NCBI GenBank assembly: GCA_012103505.1 | Contig: WLWP01000001.1 | Span: forward strand, 2,294,001-2,358,000 | DNA: 64,000 bases | Origin: Pseudomonadales bacterium | Lineage (GTDB): Bacteria > Pseudomonadota > Gammaproteobacteria > Pseudomonadales > Azotimanducaceae | Reading direction: 5' to 3' | Part shown: positions 1 through 6,626 of the stretch, one piece after another | How the letters are laid out: the number at the start of each line of letters is the position of its first letter | How positions within the stretch are numbered: the stretch's first letter is position 1 | The notes under the pieces: model-generated | What the model saw: only the letters and a program-made list of their open reading frames with translations | Told to the model about the DNA's origin: nothing | Database searches by the model: none | Position numbers and translations under genes: made by a program

Positions 1-225
1 GAAATCATGCAAGGTAACAAAATTGTACAGAGCTCGAATGTGAATATCGCCTATGTCTGCGACAATCTCTCTTCGTGCGATAGCTTCAACCCCCCAGATG
101 AAGGGTTGAGCAACTACCGGATTTTCGGGAAAGGGCCAGTTGGCGTACCTGAACCCGGCACTTTGGGACTTCTCACATTGGGTCTGTTTGGCCTGGTGCT
201 TTCGCGCAGAATCGTGAGAAGATAA
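1..225 (+). CDS. PEP-CTERM sorting-domain protein, C-terminal end (partial)
   Basis: This reading frame is open from the first base, so the gene starts upstream of the window and only the last 74 codons are visible. The C-terminus is a textbook PEP-CTERM anchor: Val-Pro-Glu-Pro-Gly-Thr, a hydrophobic stretch of about 14 residues rich in Leu and Gly, and a terminal Arg cluster (SRRIVRR). Proteins with this tail are exported and processed by exosortase, and are often linked to exopolysaccharide. The visible part before the anchor is a short polar segment with two Cys and no family I recognise. No exosortase gene is present in this window. A strong hairpin terminator follows directly. Confidence 0.85.
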   Translation, partial: EIMQGNKIVQSSNVNIAYVCDNLSSCDSFNPPDEGLSNYRIFGKGPVGVPEPGTLGLLTLGLFGLVLSRRIVRR

Positions 226-239
226 ATCACCAAATGTTC

Positions 240-270
240 AACAAACCCAGGCACACCCTGGGTTTGTTTC
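240..270 (+). terminator. Rho-independent terminator after the PEP-CTERM gene
   Basis: A perfect 12-bp inverted repeat (AACAAACCCAGG at 240-251, CCTGGGTTTGTT at 257-268) with a 5-nt loop is followed by a short T-rich stretch. It starts about 15 nt after the stop codon of the PEP-CTERM gene and separates it from the next gene. Confidence 0.75.
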
Positions 271-401
271 TCTCCATAACACATTCCGGTTCGCGCCCCC
301 CTAAAGCGCGTTAGCATCTACGTTCTCCTTACATCAGTCGCACAACAAATCTCTCTGCAACGGCTATATTCTTTCTAGGTCACTTAGAAGGAACCGAAAA
401 C

Positions 402-785
402 ATGATTTTAGAGATGTATGTGCCCATATTGGCCGCTGTCGTATGCTTGCTCTGCGCAATATTTTCAAGCATCGGCGCACGTCAAAAGGAGCGAAACGAG
501 CTAGGTTGGTTTCTAATCGGAATGTCCACAGGACCATTTGGGCTGTTGGTTTACGCGATGCCTTCAATGGTGCCTATTGCTTCGCTTGGTACCAACAAAA
601 AAACACCCGAGTATCTGCCTAAAAGCGGCGCTCCAATGTGGGTGTCGTTCGTTGGTTTCGGTGTTTTCGCCGCTGTCCTTGTGACGCTACTACAAGCCGG
701 AGGCGCTCTAGAAGCGAGTAGTTTTCCCGGTACGATCATGGAACTGGTCGAGTACGTGCGCACTGGTGAATTCTTGCCTATATAG
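402..785 (+). CDS. Small membrane protein of unknown function
   Basis: A 127-residue protein that I do not recognise. It has an N-terminal hydrophobic segment (about residues 6-24), a polar stretch with Arg-Gln-Lys-Glu-Arg, a second hydrophobic segment (about 34-60) and a third (about 80-100), so it probably has three membrane spans. The start ATG is preceded by AGAAGGAA at a good spacing, which supports a real gene. It stands between a terminator and the AraC-type regulator, with no close operon partner. The sequence supports no function. Confidence 0.6.
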   Translation: MILEMYVPILAAVVCLLCAIFSSIGARQKERNELGWFLIGMSTGPFGLLVYAMPSMVPIASLGTNKKTPEYLPKSGAPMWVSFVGFGVFAAVLVTLLQAGGALEASSFPGTIMELVEYVRTGEFLPI

Positions 786-909
786 CCAAAATTATGGGCA
801 ATTATTTTACCTATATAAGTCACCCCAATTGAAACTGATACACCCGTCTCAGCATCCGCAGTACCAGCTCACTATTGTTTAGGTCTGGAAATGGATTTCG
901 GGACTTTTC

Positions 910-1740
910 GTGCAAACTGTTGGTCTTCAAGGCCTTTGGATCGACCTTAGTGCATCTGTTCAGCGGGCAGAACTGCCCCGCTCGTTCCGTTTGCTCGGCA
1001 GTTATAGACGTTACGAAGACCCCAATCGCGCTGCAAAGGCAGCCACCGAACACCCTGTCGACTTCGCGCTGTTCGAAGTCGATTTCCCATCAAGTTCGGA
1101 TCTAGGTGATATTCTCGAATTCAAGCGCTCGCTGCCCAGTCTGCCTACTATCCTACTAACAGTACAACACTCTGAATCATTAGCAGTGTGGGCACTAAGG
1201 TCTCGAATTTTTGACTATTTTGTAAGCCCACCTACCGAACTAGAGGTGACTCAGTGCATGCGTGGCTTGCTTGAAATACGGCAGCTCCAGCAGACCCAAG
1301 AACCTCGCGCACTCCTCTCCCAAGAAAGTACCCCGCCAATTGAGTACGGAACTCGAGGCGTTGAGGCACAACTTTCCAAAGCGATCATGCTGGTGGAACG
1401 AAAGTACTACACACCTCTAGCCAACGAGGTTGTTGCGGAAGCCTGCGGCCTCAATCAGTTCAGATTCAGCAAGCTTTTCAAGGAAGTTTACGGTGTAGGC
1501 TTTCACGAATACCTCACACGCTACCGATTGCGCGAGGCAAGAAGATTGCTTTGCAACACAAAAACTAACGTTACCGAGGTTTGTTTCGCGGTTGGATTTA
1601 ACGATCCATCCTACTTCACTCGAGTCTTCCGCAAGTACTTTGATCTTAGCCCTTCAAACCTACTGGGCGTTCCCTTAAGCGACGACAACGGTCCTCATCC
1701 GAACATCCCGCTCCTGCCCCCCCACCAGCTAAGTAAGTAA
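910..1740 (+). CDS. AraC-family regulator with degenerate receiver domain
   Basis: A 276-residue protein starting at GTG. Residues 1-120 look like a response-regulator receiver fold, with alternating hydrophobic strands and a C-terminal element resembling the usual Lys-Pro end (FDYFVSPP). The residue expected to be the phospho-accepting Asp is Glu56 (in ALFEVDFP) and the usual Lys is replaced by Ser107, so phosphorylation is unlikely. Residues about 155-255 are a canonical AraC/XylS double helix-turn-helix, including a second-helix region of the form VCFAVGFNDPSYFTRVFRKYF. It lies immediately upstream of the flp pilin gene in the same direction and is the obvious candidate regulator of the Tad operon (inference from position). 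The start codon is uncertain because no strong ribosome binding site is visible. Confidence 0.85.
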   Translation: MQTVGLQGLWIDLSASVQRAELPRSFRLLGSYRRYEDPNRAAKAATEHPVDFALFEVDFPSSSDLGDILEFKRSLPSLPTILLTVQHSESLAVWALRSRIFDYFVSPPTELEVTQCMRGLLEIRQLQQTQEPRALLSQESTPPIEYGTRGVEAQLSKAIMLVERKYYTPLANEVVAEACGLNQFRFSKLFKEVYGVGFHEYLTRYRLREARRLLCNTKTNVTEVCFAVGFNDPSYFTRVFRKYFDLSPSNLLGVPLSDDNGPHPNIPLLPPHQLSK

Positions 1741-1765
1741 GTTTTATGTAAGAAGTGTAAGGGTT

Positions 1766-1794
1766 TTGTTGGTTAAGCAATAAAGTCCTATTGT
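1766..1794 (+). promoter_or_regulatory. Possible weak promoter for the flp/tad operon
   Basis: TTGTTG at 1766-1771 and TATTGT at 1789-1794 are separated by 17 bp and lie about 110 nt upstream of the pilin start. The match to sigma-70 consensus is poor, which would suit an activator-dependent promoter. This is a tentative call. Confidence 0.25.
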
Positions 1795-1850
1795 TCCCCA
1801 ATTTTGTCCGAGCCCGCCAACTCCCGCCCGGGTGTAATGACTCCCGAGAC

Positions 1851-1871
1851 ACGCTTCCACGGGGGAAGTGT
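1851..1871 (+). promoter_or_regulatory. Leader hairpin upstream of flp
   Basis: ACGCTTCC at 1851-1858 pairs with GGAAGTGT at 1864-1871 (one G-T pair) around a 5-nt loop, about 35 nt upstream of the pilin start codon. If the transcript begins near 1800 this sits in the 5' leader and could affect mRNA stability or translation. Its role is not known. Confidence 0.3.
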
Positions 1872-1906
1872 TTCAAATTAAAAATGAAGACATCCAAGGA
1901 GTCACA

Positions 1907-2107
1907 ATGAAAGAAGCGATTATTAATTTCTTCAAAGACGAAGAAGGCTTGACAGCAGTCGAGTATGCCATTGCCGGTGCATTGGTTATCGGCGTTGCTG
2001 CTGGTGGTTTTACCACTCTCGGTACCAACGTTGATACGCAGATTGGCGTTCTCGCCGACTGTGCTGAAGGCGATTGCGCTAGTGGTAATGCTGGTGGCGG
2101 TGGTTAG
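1907..2107 (+). CDS. flp: Flp-family type IVb pilin
   Basis: The major pilin of the Tad (tight adherence) system, a 66-residue prepilin. The ATG at 1907 is chosen because CCAAGGAG lies just upstream; an in-frame start at 1868 would add an implausible extension. The type IVb processing site is clear: a charged leader ending in Gly14, then LTAVEYA with Glu at +5, then a hydrophobic helix. Cleavage by the TadV peptidase encoded next door would leave about 52 residues, ending in a short tail with two Cys and a Gly-rich end. It is the first gene of the operon and is followed by a long hairpin that may allow it to be expressed above the downstream genes. Confidence 0.95.
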   Translation: MKEAIINFFKDEEGLTAVEYAIAGALVIGVAAGGFTTLGTNVDTQIGVLADCAEGDCASGNAGGGG

Positions 2108-2120
2108 GCCCACTACGACT

Positions 2121-2152
2121 CCAAGCGACTACAAACTTTTGTAGTCGCTTGG
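2121..2152 (+). terminator. Strong hairpin between flp and the rest of the tad operon
   Basis: CCAAGCGACTACAAA at 2121-2135 and its exact complement at 2138-2152 form a very stable stem, with closing pairs that would open to a small loop. No T-run follows, so it is more likely a processing or stabilising hairpin or a partial attenuator than a full terminator. It lies 14 nt after the pilin stop codon. Confidence 0.6.
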
Positions 2153-2185
2153 TTCTACTAGCCTTATTAGACAAAAGAATTAGTG

Positions 2186-2683
2186 ATGACATACGACCAC
2201 ATCCCATTCCTGTTGTTCGCCTTGTTACTAGGCACTGCAAGCATATTCGATGTTATGTTTCGTATAATTCCAAATTGGGTTTGTGCACTTGTTGCGCTCT
2301 TAGGAATCTCTACACATGTCACACTCTCTGGTGCTGACGGATTTTCTGAGGCCAGCTTGGGCCTTCTTCTACCCCTCGCTCTCCTCGTACCGCTCTATGC
2401 CGCGAAAGTGATGGGTGCCGGGGATGTAAAGCTTATCGCTGCTGTTGGCGCGTTTGTTGGTTTTACTCAGGTACTCAACTGCCTCGGCATCATCGTAATC
2501 CTAGGCGGTCTGGTCGGCATTTTGCATATAGCGATGAGTAGGATCCACTACTACTTTCCCATGGCTACCAGATTCTATTTCCCAGGCGCGCAGGTCGCCC
2601 GCGGCTACATTCCATATGGTATCGCCATCGCCGTCGGTGGAATTTGGCACCAATACCAAATGTATTTTCAGGTCCAACTCTGA
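2186..2683 (+). CDS. tadV: TadV/CpaA prepilin peptidase (A24 family)
   Basis: A membrane aspartic peptidase that cleaves the Flp prepilin leader and the TadE/TadF pseudopilins. About 165 residues with several hydrophobic spans. The two catalytic Asp of the family are visible: one in the N-terminal region (SIFDVMFRIIPNW) and one in the GxGD motif (MGAGDVKL). The length matches the short CpaA/TadV class, which lacks the methyltransferase domain of PilD. The ATG at 2186 is preceded by an in-frame GTG at 2183, and either could be used. The gene follows flp, as in many Tad loci. Confidence 0.92.
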   Translation: MTYDHIPFLLFALLLGTASIFDVMFRIIPNWVCALVALLGISTHVTLSGADGFSEASLGLLLPLALLVPLYAAKVMGAGDVKLIAAVGAFVGFTQVLNCLGIIVILGGLVGILHIAMSRIHYYFPMATRFYFPGAQVARGYIPYGIAIAVGGIWHQYQMYFQVQL

Positions 2684-2696
2684 GAAGGAAACCCAG

Positions 2697-4025
2697 TTGA
2701 ACTCTAAAGAAATAATAACAATCAGAGGCGAAGGTGCGACCGCAGACGTTGACCACGGGCTAATTGCGCCTAGACCAAAGACGCTGCACGACACTGGGCT
2801 CGAACTCGAATACAGCTGCGACCTAGTGTGCAAGCACCTTCTAGCAGGAGGGGGAATTACGTTAGATCAATTGTGCACCCGACTCATGCTGCCTGGCTCT
2901 GTTATAGAAGAGGTCATAAACCACCTGAGACAGGATGCTAAAGTCGAAGTTCTCGGTGTCGCCCTAGAGCAAACAGGTCTTCGATACAACCTTACTGAAC
3001 GCGGCAGAGCCTCTGCGTTGGATGCCCACTTACGTAGTGGCTATCTTGGCCCGGCACCTATTACCCTTAACCAATACATCGAAATCGTTGGACAGCAATC
3101 CGTTCACAACCGTCAAGTTTCAAGTGAAATGGTCGATCGCGTTTTTGAGGAAGTCGTCATCGACTCGAGCATCAAAGACCAGCTCGGTCTTGCCATGAAC
3201 TCCGGTCGAGCAGTATTTGTCTACGGCCCACCCGGTTCAGGCAAAACGTACCTAACGTCCAAACTGTCCAAAGTTTTCGCGGATACAGTCCTCATCCCGC
3301 ACGCTATCGTCGTGCGAGATACCACAATCGCCATATTCGACCCGCTGATGCATCGCGCGATCGGCGCCTTCCGACGCAAAGATGATTTAACCTTAGCGAG
3401 CGGCCACGATCTTCGATTGGTTCACTGCGAACGTCCTGTAGTGGTCGTTGGCGGTGAGCTCACGGACGATATGCTCGATATCCAGTTCGACACAGCTGAA
3501 AAAACCTACACTGCACCACTGCAACTTAAAGCAAACAACGGCGTCTTCATCATAGACGACATGGGTCGTCAAAAAGTTCCACCCGAGGCGATCTTCAATC
3601 GGTGGATCGTACCCATGGAAGAGAAAAGCGATTACCTATCTATTGGTGCTGGGCGCCATTTTGTCGTCCCGTTCGACGAAGTTCTAATTTTCTCCACCAA
3701 TCTGCACCCACTCGATCTTGCCGATGAGGCATTCCTAAGACGGATCGGCTACAAGATCAAATTCGACAATCTCCGCGAAGATCAATATCGAGAGATCTGG
3801 AGGCAAGAGTGCAGAGACCGGCGTGTCGCTTGTCACGAGGATGCTATCGATTTCGTTGTGAACGGTCTCCACTCGGAACATCAAACTCCAATGGCAGCCT
3901 GCCACCCGAGGGACCTAATCAATATAGCGACGGACTACACGGTTTATGCCGGTCAGCCCCGTGAGATTACCAAAGAACACATACAGCTCGCCTGGGACAA
4001 CTATTTTGTCCGCATCAGTACGTAG
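2697..4025 (+). CDS. Winged-helix AAA+ ATPase in the tad operon
   Basis: A 442-residue ATPase read from a TTG start at 2697, chosen because AGAAGGAA lies at 2683-2690; a longer in-frame start at 2616 would overlap tadV by 68 nt. The N-terminal 130 residues are helical and end like a winged-helix domain (TERGRASALDAHL). The AAA+ module has a Walker A GPPGSGKT at residues 177-184, a Walker B VFIIDDMGR near 284-292 and a sensor-like STN segment. It resembles the MoxR-like side of the AAA+ families rather than the secretion ATPases. It sits between tadV and cpaB, so it probably works with the Tad machine or its regulation, but its exact role is unknown to me. Confidence 0.8.
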   Translation: MNSKEIITIRGEGATADVDHGLIAPRPKTLHDTGLELEYSCDLVCKHLLAGGGITLDQLCTRLMLPGSVIEEVINHLRQDAKVEVLGVALEQTGLRYNLTERGRASALDAHLRSGYLGPAPITLNQYIEIVGQQSVHNRQVSSEMVDRVFEEVVIDSSIKDQLGLAMNSGRAVFVYGPPGSGKTYLTSKLSKVFADTVLIPHAIVVRDTTIAIFDPLMHRAIGAFRRKDDLTLASGHDLRLVHCERPVVVVGGELTDDMLDIQFDTAEKTYTAPLQLKANNGVFIIDDMGRQKVPPEAIFNRWIVPMEEKSDYLSIGAGRHFVVPFDEVLIFSTNLHPLDLADEAFLRRIGYKIKFDNLREDQYREIWRQECRDRRVACHEDAIDFVVNGLHSEHQTPMAACHPRDLINIATDYTVYAGQPREITKEHIQLAWDNYFVRIST

Positions 4026-4058
4026 CACCGGAACAACAACCAACAGAGGTTAACAACA

Positions 4059-4856
4059 ATGAGACGACGAAGAGGAATGATCCTAGTAATTTTTTCCCTC
4101 TGCATGGGCGGAGTCGCAGCCTGGGCTGCCAATGACTGGGTTAACGATCGCCTGAACACACCCGCCGACCTAGCCGGGACTGAGCCGGTAGTCGTCGCAG
4201 TCATGGATATTCCCTACGGAACAAAGGTCGAAGGGCGTCATGTCAAACTGGTGCGATTGCCAATCGATTCAATACCAGCGGACTCACACAAAGATCTCGC
4301 ATCTGTGGAAGGAATGGTCGCCAAGACCAATTTGCAGCGGGGTGAAACGATACTAGCTAGTCGGCTCGCTGAACACGCCGCCGGAAGCACCCTCGCAGCC
4401 TTGGTCACGCAGAATATGCGCGCTGTCACCGTCCGCGTCGACGACGTGGTCGGTGTTGCCGGGTTCCTACTTCCTGGCAACCGCGTTGACATCCTCTCTT
4501 CTCGAATGACCTCAGGTCGTGCGCGCACAGAAACAATTCTGAAAAACATTAAGGTCCTCGCTGTCGATCAAACTGCTGCCACACAAGAAAACGACCCTGT
4601 CATCGTGCGAGCCGTAACGCTCGAAATGACACCCACTCAGTCCGAAGAACTTGTTCGCGCAAAAAGCGAAGGATCTATACAGCTAACGCTACGCAACCCG
4701 CTCGAAGAGCAGGTGGTCGCTAAAAAGCCAGAACCCATCACAGTTAAAAAGGCGCCGCGAATCTCGGTTCCTAAGCGGACTGTCCGACGCAATGACGACA
4801 CGCTCGTCACGATCATTCGTGGCACTCATGTCGATCGACAAAAAACTAAATCTTAG
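4059..4856 (+). CDS. cpaB: CpaB/RcpC pilus assembly protein
   Basis: A periplasmic Tad component of 265 residues. An N-terminal Arg-rich start is followed by one membrane or signal segment (about residues 7-24). A SAF domain follows (about 45-110; VVVAVMDIPYGTKVEGRHV and a RGETILASRL segment), then the CpaB/RcpC core with VGVAGFLLPGNRVDIL near 130-145. In characterised systems this protein works with the secretin in the outer part of the pilus channel. The C-terminus is basic and less conserved. The gene is 18 nt upstream of the secretin gene, in the usual cpaB-cpaC order. Confidence 0.92.
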   Translation: MRRRRGMILVIFSLCMGGVAAWAANDWVNDRLNTPADLAGTEPVVVAVMDIPYGTKVEGRHVKLVRLPIDSIPADSHKDLASVEGMVAKTNLQRGETILASRLAEHAAGSTLAALVTQNMRAVTVRVDDVVGVAGFLLPGNRVDILSSRMTSGRARTETILKNIKVLAVDQTAATQENDPVIVRAVTLEMTPTQSEELVRAKSEGSIQLTLRNPLEEQVVAKKPEPITVKKAPRISVPKRTVRRNDDTLVTIIRGTHVDRQKTKS

Positions 4857-4874
4857 TAGCTGGAGGGCAACAAA

Positions 4875-5435
4875 GTGAATCTCAAACAGAACATCATTCG
4901 CGCAATCAGCGTTTGTATCGTCGCAGTCAGCTCGCAATTCAGCTACGCGTTGAACGAAGGCTTGGATCTGGGACCTGACAACATGCTGGTCGTGCCTCTC
5001 TTCCATTCCAAAGCAGTTGGTCTCGATCGTCCCGCGTCCCGCGTCTCAGTGGGTAATCCAGACATCGCCGACATCCTAATACTCAGAGCATCACAACTCT
5101 ACGTGATCGGCAAAGATCTCGGCACAACCAACGTGATGCTATGGGACAAAAACGACGACTTAGTCGGAAAGTTCGATATTCAAATTACACACAACCTCGA
5201 AGACTTAAAGCAGAAGCTCCATACCCTCCTGCCAGAAGAAGAAATTGAAGTTTTTTCTGCACAACGCGCGATCGTACTCCGCGGCACCGTAACAAGCGTC
5301 GCCGTCATGGATGCAGCGCTGACAATCGCCGACGGCTACCTAGCACAGATTCAAACTGGCACTCAAGCCGTGGAGTTTGAACAACAAGGCAGTTCTAAAC
5401 GAGCTGACAAGCAGTTGGTAAAGTCATTAACCTGA
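4875..5435 (+). CDS. cpaC: CpaC/RcpA secretin, N-terminal half (frameshifted)
   Basis: The first half of the Tad outer-membrane secretin, starting at GTG 4875 with TGGAGGG at 4861-4867. It has a signal peptide (about residues 1-25), the pilus-assembly N-terminal domain (SVGNPDIADILILRASQLYV, GTTNVMLWD) and a BON-like region. The frame stops at TGA 5433-5435. The family sequence continues in the -1 frame just before it, where 5414-5437 reads VGKVINLM, the usual linker into the secretin core. A single missing base between 5408 and 5432 explains this. Restored, the protein would be about 495 residues, normal for the family. It could be a real mutation or a sequencing error. Confidence 0.88.
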   Translation: MNLKQNIIRAISVCIVAVSSQFSYALNEGLDLGPDNMLVVPLFHSKAVGLDRPASRVSVGNPDIADILILRASQLYVIGKDLGTTNVMLWDKNDDLVGKFDIQITHNLEDLKQKLHTLLPEEEIEVFSAQRAIVLRGTVTSVAVMDAALTIADGYLAQIQTGTQAVEFEQQGSSKRADKQLVKSLT

Positions 5436-6361
5436 TGCAAGTCGGTGGCGGTCAGCAAGTGATGCTGGAAGTAAAAGTTGCCGAAATCTTTCGCTCGGAA
5501 TTGAAAAGACTAAACGCGCAGTTCAACGCCCTCTCACTGAATAGCAGTAAGTGGGCTCTCGGTGGGGTTAACGGTGGAGCGACATTTCCTGACGCGACGT
5601 TCGGCTCCTCTAGCCTCCGTGCACCAGTATTTTCACGAGAAGCACCCATCGGTCCTGCTGTCGATGAGTTTTTGCCCAATGACATGGCAATTGCTAACCA
5701 AGGCTTGTTTGCCAGTTTCCTTTCGAATAACAAGTTATTCAACTTAGCTCTGGACGCTTCTAAGCAAAAAGGGTTGGCAAAAATCCTCGCAGAACCAACG
5801 CTCACAACCCTCACTGGTGAGCAGGCCAGCTTCCTTTCAGGTGGTGAATTCCCTTACCTCGTCAGCAACGGTGACAGAGGCAATACATTTGAGTTCAAGG
5901 AGTTTGGTATACAGCTCGACTTCATCCCCATCGTACTTGGCTCCGGCAAAATCAATTTCAAGATGAATGTGTCTGTGAGCGAGTTAGTTGAACGTGGTGG
6001 GGGCTTACCGCCGTCACTGGACACTCGCAGTGCTAGCGTGACTCTAGAAATGAACGAAGGCCAATCGATGGGGATCGCCGGGCTAATTGACAGTGATCTG
6101 CGTGAGGTTGTGACGAAATTTCCTGGATTGGGTGAGATACCCGTACTCGGCGCATTGTTCAGAAGTCAGAGTTTTCAGAACGATGAAACGGAACTCATGA
6201 TTGTCGTGACGCCGCGATTAGCGAAGCCAATGGCGCCAGAGGACATTCGCTTACCCACCGACGACTTTGTTGAACCAACGGATCTCGAATTTTACCTACT
6301 CGGTCGCACTGAGGGTAAACCCAAAAAGGTACTACAAGCTGAGGAGACAGACGGTGAATAA
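5435..6361 (+). CDS. cpaC: CpaC/RcpA secretin, C-terminal half (frameshifted)
   Basis: The secretin core of the same interrupted gene, here 308 residues from an ATG that overlaps the stop of the first half (TGATG). It contains the classic secretin segments: QQVMLEVKVAEI at the start, KILAEPTLTTLTGEQASFLSGGEFPY near residues 110-140, and a C-terminal part with GLGEIPVLGALF and ETELMIVVTPRL. As a separate protein it would lack a signal peptide and could not reach the outer membrane, so true expression as two proteins is unlikely to give a working channel. The stop overlaps the GTG start of the next gene. Confidence 0.88.
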   Translation: MQVGGGQQVMLEVKVAEIFRSELKRLNAQFNALSLNSSKWALGGVNGGATFPDATFGSSSLRAPVFSREAPIGPAVDEFLPNDMAIANQGLFASFLSNNKLFNLALDASKQKGLAKILAEPTLTTLTGEQASFLSGGEFPYLVSNGDRGNTFEFKEFGIQLDFIPIVLGSGKINFKMNVSVSELVERGGGLPPSLDTRSASVTLEMNEGQSMGIAGLIDSDLREVVTKFPGLGEIPVLGALFRSQSFQNDETELMIVVTPRLAKPMAPEDIRLPTDDFVEPTDLEFYLLGRTEGKPKKVLQAEETDGE

Positions 6362-6611
6362 GATGATTAGAGTATTGATCACAGCAGTGGGCGCAATCGG
6401 GCTCTCTGCCTGCGCGCAAACGTCACTCGAACAATCGTACGGTGACAGCGTCAAACAAATGATCGCCAATCAAACTGCGAACGAAAATCCAGATGTTGCG
6501 GCAGAAGAGAGTGGCGATGGCGCACGACTCGAAGGTGTTATAGAAGACTACAGAAGCACCGTCTCGTCACGCGCCAAAGTCGAATCCAACACGTCATTAG
6601 GCGTTCGATAG
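6354..6611 (+). CDS. Small Tad-associated lipoprotein
   Basis: An 85-residue lipoprotein read from GTG 6354, chosen because GAGGAG at 6341-6346 is well spaced; ATG 6363 is an alternative. The signal peptide ends in a lipobox LSAC, predicting lipidation at Cys. The mature part is polar and includes DGARLEGVIEDYR. Its place between the secretin and tadG matches that of small pilotin-like lipoproteins (RcpB/CpaD position) of other Tad loci, but the sequence is too short for me to assign it to a named family. A role in helping secretin assembly is an inference from position. Confidence 0.75.
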   Translation: MNKMIRVLITAVGAIGLSACAQTSLEQSYGDSVKQMIANQTANENPDVAAEESGDGARLEGVIEDYRSTVSSRAKVESNTSLGVR

Positions 6612-6626
6612 GACTCGAGAACGATC

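Noticed and set aside
1646-2113. 155-codon open frame on the minus strand over the flp gene
   Set aside because: It is antisense to clear plus-strand genes (AraC end and flp) and has no ribosome site or recognisable protein.
5405-5437. Programmed -1 frameshifting in the secretin gene
   Set aside because: No X-XXY-YYZ slippery heptamer or downstream structure is obvious in the only interval where the shift can happen, and secretins are not known to use recoding.
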